From Amycolatopsis japonica (GTDB lineage: Bacteria; Actinomycetota; Actinomycetes; Mycobacteriales; Pseudonocardiaceae), in NCBI RefSeq assembly GCF_000732925.1, contig NZ_CP008953.1:3162001-3226000 (forward strand): a stretch of DNA of 64,000 nucleotides. The letters run 5' to 3'. The notes under the pieces are model-generated. The model saw nothing but the letters and a program-made list of their open reading frames with translations. It did not search any database and was not told the DNA's origin. Positions 8,395 through 15,333 of the stretch are shown one piece after another (within the stretch, counting starts at the first letter, position 1; every line of letters begins with the position of its first letter). Made by a program: the position numbers and the translations under genes.

Positions 8395-8433
8395 GTGGAG
8401 GATTCGGGACGCACAACGTCCCGGATCCTCCAC
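8395..8433. repeat. Hairpin with 17-position stem and 5-nt loop
   Basis: GTGGAGGAT-T-CGGGACG pairs with CGTCCCG-G-ATCCTCCAC around a CACAA loop. The single mismatch (T8404/G8424) would be a G-U pair in plus-strand RNA. Confidence 0.75.
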
Positions 8434-8476
8434 ACTCGGCCCCGGCCACACCAGCGGGTCAGCAAATACGGGATTA

Positions 8477-8497
8477 TCAAGGAGGCCTTCACGGACT
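8477..8497. repeat. Half-copy of type B hairpin
   Basis: TCAAGGAGGCCTTCACGGAC plus T repeats the right arm of the 8118-8174 hairpin without a matching left arm. It lies 14 bp from the 3' end of the antiporter gene. Confidence 0.75.
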
Positions 8498-8511
8498 TGT
8501 GCCTGCCCCGC

Positions 8512-9765
8512 TCACCCGTTCTCCAGGTTCTGCATCCCCCGGTCCTCCAACCTGCGCATCACCGGACCGGACAGCAGTCCGTGCACGAGTACCGAAACCG
8601 CGATCGTCAGCGCCGTGACCCGCCACAACGAGTCGGCCATCGGGAAATCGCCGTGCCCCAGCGCGTACGAGAGGTAGTAGAGACTGCCGATCCCGCGGAT
8701 GCCGAAGAACGCGATCGCCGTCGCCGCCGGGCGGGTGGTGGAGCCGCCGAGCAGAGCCAGGCCGCCGAACAGCGGGCGCACGATGACCACCGCCGCGACC
8801 GCCACCAGGATCTCGGCGAGCGTCAGACCCGCCAGCAGCCCGTCGCCCAGTGCGACACCGAGACCGAGCAGGGCCAGCGCGACGAAGAGCCGTTCCAGTT
8901 GATCGCCGAATTCGTGCAGCACCCCGTGGTACTCGTGCGACCGTTCGCTGGCGCGGATGGTCGCCGCGGCGGTGAACACCGCGACGAAGCCGATACCGCC
9001 CAGCCACTCGCAGAGCGCGAACGGGAGGAACGCGATGGCCAGTACCACCAGGCCGTCGGAGTATTCGCCCAGGCGCAGTCTTTCGTGCCGCACGCGGAAC
9101 ATCAGCCACGACAGCAACCGCCCGCAGACGAAGCCGACCAGCACGGCGATCGCGAGTGGGACCAGGACCTCGGTCAGCAGCCAGGGCACCGGCGACGTGC
9201 TCGCCGTCCCCGCCAAGACGAGCGCCAGCAACACGAACGGCATCGCCAGACCGTCGTTGAGCCCGGCCTCCGAGGTCAGCGTGAACCTGATCTCGTTGTC
9301 CGAGCCCCGCCCGTCGCCGGTATGCGGCGCGGGCACCTGGACGTCGCTCGCCAGCACCGGGTCGGTCGGGGAAAGCACGGCGCCCAGCAGCAGCGCGGCG
9401 GCGGGGGACAGGGCGAGCGCCCACCAGCCGAGGAAGGCGACCGCGCAGACCGAAAGCGGCAACGTGATCGCCAGCAGCCGCCAGGTCGAGTTCCACGATC
9501 GCCAGCCGATCAGCCGGTCGGACTTCAGTCCCGCGCCGACCAGTGACACCAGGACGCCGAGTTCGGTGATCACCTCGACGGTGCCCACTTGCGACCGTGG
9601 GTCGAGGACACCCTGGCCGTACGGGTGCGCGAAGGGAAGCAGCCCGAAGACCAGCCCGCCCATCAACAGGACCAGCGGCATCGACAACGCTCGTTCGTGC
9701 AGCAGGTTCGGCAGCACGGCGGCGCACAACGCCAGAACGCCCGCTCCGGCGAGCAAGATCTCCAT
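8512..9765 (-). CDS. CPA1-family cation:proton antiporter
   Basis: 417-residue membrane protein with about 12 helices. SPTDPVLASDV and SEAGLNDGLAMP are the paired transport motifs of Na+/H+ (CPA1) exchangers, the DP and ND residues being the ion-site carboxylates. The role is exchange of Na+ or K+ for protons at the plasma membrane. I chose ATG 9765 (MEILLAGAGVLAL) because it starts at the first helix. The 3' end faces the hairpin array. Confidence 0.87.
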   Translation of the reverse strand: MEILLAGAGVLALCAAVLPNLLHERALSMPLVLLMGGLVFGLLPFAHPYGQGVLDPRSQVGTVEVITELGVLVSLVGAGLKSDRLIGWRSWNSTWRLLAITLPLSVCAVAFLGWWALALSPAAALLLGAVLSPTDPVLASDVQVPAPHTGDGRGSDNEIRFTLTSEAGLNDGLAMPFVLLALVLAGTASTSPVPWLLTEVLVPLAIAVLVGFVCGRLLSWLMFRVRHERLRLGEYSDGLVVLAIAFLPFALCEWLGGIGFVAVFTAAATIRASERSHEYHGVLHEFGDQLERLFVALALLGLGVALGDGLLAGLTLAEILVAVAAVVIVRPLFGGLALLGGSTTRPAATAIAFFGIRGIGSLYYLSYALGHGDFPMADSLWRVTALTIAVSVLVHGLLSGPVMRRLEDRGMQNLENG

Positions 9766-9809
9766 GCGCGCGGAGTACCCGGACCGATCGTCCGGCAACC
9801 GGGCGAGGT

Positions 9810-11012
9810 TCAGCCGCCGACTTCGAGTCCTTTATGGACTGTCAGGGTGACGCCCGCGGCGAGCCGGTACGGCCGGGTGTCCACAATGGCCCCCAGCAGC
9901 CGTCGTAGCCGGGAGACCTCGGCGCGGACGGTGACGAGGTGTTCGGCGTCACCGTAGAGCGCCCTGCTGAGCGCCTCGGCCGAAAGCCCGGACAGACCGG
10001 CCGTGTTGAGGTGCACCAGGATCTCCGCGTGCCGCGGTGTCACGGTGCGGACCCAGCCGACGTCCCCCGACGCCATCCGCAGCATCGGCGCGTGGCCGAG
10101 TTCGAGTTCCAGCCGCACCTGGCGCGCGGTGTCGGCGGGACGGACGAGCCAGCCTTCGGCCAGCCGCTCGGGCAGGCAGGCGCCGAGTCCGGGTACGGCG
10201 AGGATCTGTCCTTCCGACGGCGCGGCGATCCGCGCGCCGGAGGCGACCCCGGCGGAGTGGGCCACCCAGCCGTCGTCGTCCACCAGCAGGACCGGGCCGC
10301 CCACGCCGGTCACCACCGGTTCGGCGGTCCGGCGCAACCGGTCGAGACCCTGCTGGTGGTGCCGCCAGAGTTCGGATTCGACCAGCCGCCGTCCGGTCTC
10401 CACCAGCGCGCCGATCGCCGGATGCAAGGTGAGCGCGGGACCGCTGACGTCGATCACGCCGAGCAGTTCGCCGGTGCGCGGATCGTGCACCGGCGACGCG
10501 GTGCAGTACCAGGGATGCTGGCCCTGTTCGAAATGTTCCCCGGCGAGCAGTTCCACCGGCGCGGCCTCGGCGAGCGCGGTGCCGATCGCGTTGGTGCCGA
10601 CCCTGGTTTCGGTCCAGACGGCGCCCTCGGTGAAGCCCAGGGTGTCGGCCCGGCGCCGCACGGCGGGCGAACCCACCCGCCAGAGGATGATGCCGTCGGC
10701 ATCGGTCACCACGAGCAGCATGTTCGCGGTGTCGGCCGTCGCGCCGACCACCTGCCCGAGATCGTCCACCACCAGCCGCAAAGGGGAAGCGCGTCGACGA
10801 CGGGCGACCTCGTCGAGCGGCACCGAATCCCGGGTGTTCACGCCGTCGGCGGCGAGCCCCAGGCTCAGCATCCGCGACCACGAGCGCGACACCAGCGGCC
10901 GCGGCCGGACCCGAGGGCGGCCGCCGCCGATGACGGCTTCGTGCATGCGGATCAGATCGCGGGCGTGCATCGGCAGGTCGGCGCCTGGCGGGACCGAGCT
11001 GTGCACGCCCAC
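9810..11012 (-). CDS. GAF-domain transcriptional regulator (AcoR-like sensor without AAA+ domain)
   Basis: 400-residue regulator. About residues 75-225 form a GAF-type sensor (ILWRVGSPAVRRRADTLGF; GTNAIGTALAE; HPWYCTASPVHDPRTGELLG), as in acetoin-type regulators. No AAA+ domain is present. A C-terminal 100 residues, including SAEALSRALYGDAEHLVTVR, look winged-helix-like. I chose GTG 11012 because GGAGG lies 6 nt upstream; GTG 11006, ATG 11030 and ATG 10970 are alternatives. It is divergent from the SnoaL-FMO gene, which it probably activates, perhaps at the GCTGCAAC repeat in the gap. Confidence 0.78.
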   Translation of the reverse strand: MGVHSSVPPGADLPMHARDLIRMHEAVIGGGRPRVRPRPLVSRSWSRMLSLGLAADGVNTRDSVPLDEVARRRRASPLRLVVDDLGQVVGATADTANMLLVVTDADGIILWRVGSPAVRRRADTLGFTEGAVWTETRVGTNAIGTALAEAAPVELLAGEHFEQGQHPWYCTASPVHDPRTGELLGVIDVSGPALTLHPAIGALVETGRRLVESELWRHHQQGLDRLRRTAEPVVTGVGGPVLLVDDDGWVAHSAGVASGARIAAPSEGQILAVPGLGACLPERLAEGWLVRPADTARQVRLELELGHAPMLRMASGDVGWVRTVTPRHAEILVHLNTAGLSGLSAEALSRALYGDAEHLVTVRAEVSRLRRLLGAIVDTRPYRLAAGVTLTVHKGLEVGG

Positions 11013-11082
11013 ACGCCACCTCCGCACCATCGCGTCGACTGACCAGCATAGGACCGGCGGACGAGGTGCGCCATGGAGCCGC

Positions 11083-11100
11083 GCTGCAACTCGCTGCAAC
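11083..11100. promoter_or_regulatory. Direct repeat GCTGCAAC x2 in divergent promoter
   Basis: GCTGCAAC at 11083-11090 and 11093-11100 are in helical phase (10-bp period), 70 bp upstream of the monooxygenase start. This is a plausible site for the divergent GAF regulator. Assignment is inference. Confidence 0.4.
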
Positions 11101-11169
11101 CCTTGCCGCTCAACCCGCCCGCAGCGTGTGATCGGGGTAACAGCCGAACGCCGAAGTTCAGGAGTGGCC

Positions 11170-12987
11170 ATGACACAGACGGTGGACCGGATCGAGGCGA
11201 CGGGCTCGCCGCAGGCTCGGGTGGACGCCTGGCTGAGCCGATTCGAATCGGCCCTCGCCGCCCGCGACGTCGAGGCCGCCGCAGCGCTTTTCGCCGTCGA
11301 CAGCTATTGGCGTGACCTGGTCGCCTTCACCTGGACGATCAAGACGGTCGAAGGACGCGACGAGGTGGCCGGCATGCTCGGCGACTGCCTCGATCGGATC
11401 GATCCCTCCGGGTTCCGCACGACCGAGACGCCGACCGAAGCCGACGGCGTGACCGAAGCGTGGCTGGAATTCGAAACCGCGACCGGCCGCGCGAAGGGCC
11501 ACTTGAGGCTGAAGGACGAAGGCGCCTGGACACTGCTGACCAGCCTGCGCGAGCTCAAAGGTTTCGAGGAACGTCGCAACGACCAGCGGCCGAAGGGCGT
11601 CGAGCACGGCGTCGTCCGCGGCCGGAAGTCGTGGGCGGAGAAGCGCGAGGAGGAACAGACCCGGCTCGGCTACGAGCAGCAGCCGTACGTCGTCGTCATC
11701 GGCGGCGGCCAGGGCGGAATCGCGCTCGGCGCCAGGCTGCGGCAGCTCGACGTGCCCACGCTCGTCCTGGAACGCAACCAGCGGGCGGGCGACTCGTGGC
11801 GCAAGCGGTACAAGAACCTCTGCCTGCACGACCCGGTCTGGTACGACCACCTGCCCTATCTGCCGTTCCCGGACAACTGGCCGGTGTTCGCGCCCAAGGA
11901 CAAGATCGCCGACTGGCTCGAGATGTACACGCGGCTCATGGAGGTCCCGTACTGGACGAGCACCGAGGTCACCTCGGCGTCCTGGGACGAGGAAAAGCAG
12001 CAGTGGCTGGTGACCGTCATCCGTGAGGGCGAAGAACTGGTGCTCACCCCGCGGCACGTCGTGTTCGCGACCGGGATGTCCGGCAAGCCGAATCTCCCGT
12101 CGTTCCCGGGAATGGACGACTTCGAGGGCGATCAGCACCATTCGTCCCAGCACCCCGGCCCGGATTCCTACGCCGGCAAGAAGGCGGTCGTGGTCGGCTC
12201 CAACAACTCCGCGCACGACATCTGCGCGGCGCTGTGGGAACACGGCGCCGACGTCACCATGGTGCAACGTTCGTCGACGCACGTGGTGAAGTCGGATTCG
12301 CTGATGGACCTGGGACTCGGCGACCTGTATTCGGAACGCGCGGTGCGCTCCGGGGTCACCACCGACAAGGCGGACATGATCTTCGCGTCGATCCCGTACC
12401 GGATCATGCCGCAGTTCCAGATCCCGGTGTACGACGCGATCCGTGAGCGGGACAAGGACTTCTACGCGCGGCTGGAGGCGGCCGGGTTCCAGCACGACTG
12501 GGGCGACGACGGTTCCGGTCTGTTCCTGAAGTACCTGCGCCGCGGCTCCGGCTACTACATCGACGTCGGCGCGTCGGAACTCGTCGCCGACGGGAAGATC
12601 AAACTGGCCCACGGCCAGGTCGACCATCTGACCCGCGACGCGGTGGTGCTGTCCGACGGCACGGAACTGGAGGCGGACGTCGTCGTCTACGCCACCGGCT
12701 ACGGCTCGATGAACGGCTGGGTCGCGGACCTGGTCGGGCAGGAGACCGCGGACCTCGTCGGCAAATGCTGGGGCCTGGGCTCCGGCACGACGAAGGACCC
12801 CGGGCCGTGGGAGGGGGAGCAGCGCAACATGTGGAAGCCCACGCAGCAGGAAGGCCTGTGGTTCCACGGCGGGAACCTGCACCAGTCGCGGCACTACTCC
12901 CTTTACCTGGCGCTGCAACTGAAAGCGCGCTACGAGGGCATCCCGACGCCGGTGTACGGGCTCCAGGAGGTGCACCACAAGTCGTGA
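11170..12987 (+). CDS. SnoaL-like/flavin-dependent monooxygenase fusion (NAD(P)/FAD)
   Basis: 605 residues. An N-terminal NTF2/SnoaL-like domain (about 15-140) precedes a class B flavoprotein monooxygenase. The FAD site is GGGQGG (about 177-183), the FMO fingerprint FEGDQHHS is near 317, and the NADPH site GSNNSAHD is near 341. A third dinucleotide-fold element, DVVVYATGYG, lies near 520. It probably oxygenates an aldehyde, ketone or amine-type substrate in the cytoplasm. ATG 11170 has GGAG 5 nt upstream. The divergent GAF sensor suggests substrate-induced expression. Confidence 0.83.
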   Translation: MTQTVDRIEATGSPQARVDAWLSRFESALAARDVEAAAALFAVDSYWRDLVAFTWTIKTVEGRDEVAGMLGDCLDRIDPSGFRTTETPTEADGVTEAWLEFETATGRAKGHLRLKDEGAWTLLTSLRELKGFEERRNDQRPKGVEHGVVRGRKSWAEKREEEQTRLGYEQQPYVVVIGGGQGGIALGARLRQLDVPTLVLERNQRAGDSWRKRYKNLCLHDPVWYDHLPYLPFPDNWPVFAPKDKIADWLEMYTRLMEVPYWTSTEVTSASWDEEKQQWLVTVIREGEELVLTPRHVVFATGMSGKPNLPSFPGMDDFEGDQHHSSQHPGPDSYAGKKAVVVGSNNSAHDICAALWEHGADVTMVQRSSTHVVKSDSLMDLGLGDLYSERAVRSGVTTDKADMIFASIPYRIMPQFQIPVYDAIRERDKDFYARLEAAGFQHDWGDDGSGLFLKYLRRGSGYYIDVGASELVADGKIKLAHGQVDHLTRDAVVLSDGTELEADVVVYATGYGSMNGWVADLVGQETADLVGKCWGLGSGTTKDPGPWEGEQRNMWKPTQQEGLWFHGGNLHQSRHYSLYLALQLKARYEGIPTPVYGLQEVHHKS

Positions 12988-13001
12988 CGGCCCAGAGGCT
13001 T

Positions 13002-13031
13002 CGGTGCCGGACCCCGGGCGGGCCGGCACCG
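13002..13031. terminator. Hairpin after monooxygenase gene
   Basis: CGGTGCCGG (13002-13010) pairs with CCGGCACCG (13023-13031), 14 bp after the stop. It is G+C-rich with no T tract, as is usual in actinomycetes. It sits between convergent genes. Confidence 0.5.
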
Positions 13032-13117
13032 GAGGGCGCCGCCCCCGGACCACGGGCGGTCGACGGCGTCGGGCACCGCCTCCAGACCCTGGGCGGTCCC
13101 CGGCGCCGTACCCGTGT

Positions 13118-14074
13118 TCAGCGGGCGGCCTTCGCGTAACGGCGGGCCAGCACGGCGAAAGCCTCCCGGAGTTCGGGCGGCCCGACGACCTCGATGTCGG
13201 CGTCGAACCGGCCGATACTCGCCGCGAGCCCGGCCCACGACCACGACCCCAGCACCAGACGGCACCGATCCGGCCCGAGTTCCTCCACGACACCGTCGCG
13301 GACGTAGTGGGACACCGTGGCCGCGGGGAGGTCGAGGATGACTTCCCCGCGGCACGGCCATTCGCCGGACTCGGACGCGCCACGGAACCGGCTCGCGACG
13401 AAGGTGGCGACGTCGGGGACCGGCAGCTCACGCGGTGTGAACCGCGGGCCGGTCGGGGTGCGCGGAGTGATCCGGTCGGCCCGGAAGGTGCGCCAATCCG
13501 CGCGGTCCAGATCCCAGGCGACGAGATACCAGCGGCCGTGCCAGGTCACGAGGTGATGCGGCTCGGCCCGGCGCAGCGCGTCCGCGTAGTCGAACCGCAG
13601 GATCTCGCGGGCGTGCACCGCCGCGCCGAGCGCGAGCAGGACGTCGCCGTCGACGCGGGGCTCCGACCGGCTCGCGGGCGATTCGACGGCGGTGACCCGC
13701 ACCGTGTCGATCCGGCGCCGCAGCCGGGAGGGCATGACCTGGCGGACGGTGTGCAGCGCCCGCATCGCCGCCTCCTCGATGCCCGCGCCGCTGGTGGTGG
13801 CGATCTGGAGCGCGATGGCCAGCGCGACCGCCTGTTCGTCGTCGAACAGCAGCGGCGGCAGCTCGGACCCGGCGTCGAGCCGGTATCCGCCGTCGGGCCC
13901 CTTGATGGTCGCGATGGGGTAGCCGAGCTCGCGAAGCCTGTCGACGTCGCGCCGCACGGTGCGCGGGCTGATGTCGAGCCGCTCGGCCAGCAGCGCCCCC
14001 GGCCAGTCGCGGCGGGCCTGCAGCAACGAGAGCATCGACAGCAGTCGTGCGGAGGTCTTCGGCATGTTCTTCAT
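13118..14074 (-). CDS. YafY-type HTH/WYL-domain regulator
   Basis: 318-residue regulator. An N-terminal winged HTH is at residues 5-55 (LSMLSLLQARRDWPGALLAE, then RLDISPRTVRRDVDRLRELG). The WYL ligand-sensing domain is at about 135-215, with the segment HHLVTWHGRWYLVAWDLDRA, and a C-terminal extension follows. It is divergent from a DinB-family gene, a pairing common in actinobacteria, so it likely controls that gene. ATG 14074 and ATG 14065 are both possible starts. Confidence 0.85.
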   Translation of the reverse strand: MKNMPKTSARLLSMLSLLQARRDWPGALLAERLDISPRTVRRDVDRLRELGYPIATIKGPDGGYRLDAGSELPPLLFDDEQAVALAIALQIATTSGAGIEEAAMRALHTVRQVMPSRLRRRIDTVRVTAVESPASRSEPRVDGDVLLALGAAVHAREILRFDYADALRRAEPHHLVTWHGRWYLVAWDLDRADWRTFRADRITPRTPTGPRFTPRELPVPDVATFVASRFRGASESGEWPCRGEVILDLPAATVSHYVRDGVVEELGPDRCRLVLGSWSWAGLAASIGRFDADIEVVGPPELREAFAVLARRYAKAAR

Positions 14075-14157
14075 AATGCCTGGAGTAGCGGCCACACCCT
14101 GTCCTCTACCCCTGCGAGAGTCGTGTCGTGCCAGAAAACGACAACACGGAGGGCCCG

Positions 14158-14721
14158 ATGACCGCCACCATCCTCGACGCCGAACGCGCCGACCTGCTCG
14201 AAGCCCTCGACACCGTCCGCGCCACGCTGACCACCACCGTCCAGGGGCTCACGGACGAGCAGCTCGACGAACATCCGACGGTCAGCGAGCTGAGCCTCGG
14301 CGGGCTGATCAAACACGTCGCCTCGATCGAGGAGATGTGGCTGCGCTTCGTGGTCGAGGGACCGTCCGCGATGACCTACGACCTGCCGGAAGGCGTCACC
14401 TGGGCGGATCTCGGCGCCGGGACCGCCCGCGAGTTCCCGCAGTGGGCGATCGACCACCAGAACAACTTCAGGATGCTGCCCGGCGACACCCTCGCGGGGA
14501 TCCTCGCGCGCTACGAGGAGGTGGCCGCGCGGACGAAGGAGATCGTCTCGTCGATCCCGGACCTTTCCGCGACGCATCCGCTTCCGGAGGCGCCCTGGAA
14601 CCCGCCGGGCGCGGTGCGGAGCGTGCGCCGGGTGCTGGCGCACGTCATCGCCGAGACCGCGCAGCACGCGGGGCACGCCGACATCCTGCGGGAGAGCATC
14701 GACGGCCAGAAGTCGACCTGA
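14158..14721 (+). CDS. DinB-family protein (DUF664-like four-helix bundle)
   Basis: 187 residues. The fold is a four-helix bundle with conserved metal-type histidines in GGLIKHVASIEEMW and HVIAETAQHAGHADILRE. Relatives include thiol-dependent metalloenzymes and proteins without known activity, so the reaction is not assigned. ATG 14158 is preceded by GGAGGG (14148-14153), which decides against the upstream GTG at 14128. It is divergent from the WYL regulator. Confidence 0.83.
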   Translation: MTATILDAERADLLEALDTVRATLTTTVQGLTDEQLDEHPTVSELSLGGLIKHVASIEEMWLRFVVEGPSAMTYDLPEGVTWADLGAGTAREFPQWAIDHQNNFRMLPGDTLAGILARYEEVAARTKEIVSSIPDLSATHPLPEAPWNPPGAVRSVRRVLAHVIAETAQHAGHADILRESIDGQKST

Positions 14722-14783
14722 TCCCGCCCGCGGCCTCGTGAGCGGCGCCCCACCACGCCACTGCCACGCTCGCTCGCTCCTGC

Positions 14784-14810
14784 AGTACATGAAGGGGGCC
14801 TTCATGTACT
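14784..14810. repeat. Shortened type A hairpin
   Basis: AGTACATGAAGG-GGG-CCTTCATGTACT. It keeps the outer part of the 8026/43903 hairpin but lacks the inner stem and loop. The following TTGGGGAAGGTGTGAAGGTC also matches the flank of copy 1 at 8083-8102. Confidence 0.82.
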
Positions 14811-14820
14811 TGGGGAAGGT

Positions 14821-14867
14821 GTGAAGGTCGAGTTTCCTCGGCTGAGCCGAGGGAAGGAGTCCTTCAC
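14821..14867. repeat. Hairpin with GTGAAGG/CCTTCAC ends
   Basis: Outer arms are GTGAAGG (14821-14827) and CCTTCAC (14861-14867). The inner stem is CCTCGGCT-G-AGCCGAGG (14836-14852). It is the second hairpin in the gene-free stretch 14722-15333. Confidence 0.72.
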
Positions 14868-14927
14868 GCGCGATCGCTGTGACTGCTGGGGCTGGTGTTG
14901 CCGCAGAGCCGCAGGTGGCGATCGTGT

Positions 14928-14984
14928 AGTCCGTGAAGGCCTCCTTCCCTACCTTCAGGGTAGGTAAGGAGGCCTTCGCGGGCT
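14928..14984. repeat. Type B hairpin variant
   Basis: The left arm AGTCCGTGAAGGCCTCCTT matches the type B element at 8118, but the inner stem (CCCTACC-TTCA-GGGTAGG) is entirely different. Two outer mismatches are T opposite G, which still pair as G-U in plus-strand RNA. Confidence 0.8.
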
Positions 14985-15075
14985 TGCGATCAGCTGCCAC
15001 CCACATTCAGCAGGTACCTAGGACAGCCTTGGTTCTATTGAGGGGTAGGGCAAACGTGGCGTGGTCGGTGCGGGT

Positions 15076-15123
15076 GGTCGTGAGTGGTGTTTCGGGTTCT
15101 AACCCGAAACGCCACTCACGACC
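15076..15123. repeat. Hairpin with GTGAGTGG ends (type C)
   Basis: GGTCGTGAGTGG-T-GTTTCGGGTT, a CT loop, then the complementary arm to 15123. The one mismatch is T/G (G-U capable). A half-copy, GCCACTCACGA, occurs at about 15246-15256, and a related element is at 60691-60728. Confidence 0.82.
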
Positions 15124-15139
15124 CGTGCTTGACCAGGGC

Positions 15140-15184
15140 TGAAGGCTCCCTTCACCGCATGAGACGTGGTGAAGGGAGCCTTCA
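15140..15184. repeat. Hairpin with TGAAGG/CCTTCA ends
   Basis: TGAAGGCTCCCTTCACC (15140-15156) pairs perfectly with GGTGAAGGGAGCCTTCA (15168-15184) around an 11-nt loop. It is the last of five hairpins in the 14722-15333 gene-free stretch. I see nothing else coding there. Confidence 0.82.
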
Positions 15185-15333
15185 CACCATCGCTGGCCCC
15201 GCCCGCGAACACGACACGTTCGACCTTCGCGCCAATAACCGTCCTCGCCACTCACGAGGGGGCATAGCTTGCTCACAGCTTCCTGCCGTAGGGTCCCGGC
15301 CCGTCGGCGGCCGGTGATCGTGGTGGTGGTTGT

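Noticed and set aside
8026..8497. Possible CRISPR array
   Set aside because: The units are self-complementary hairpins of different sequence and irregular spacing, without uniform repeats, spacers or cas genes.
8048..9546. Open frames running through the hairpin array at 8.0-8.5 kb
   Set aside because: They are made of inverted-repeat sequence and antiporter antisense. No ribosome site or domain is present.
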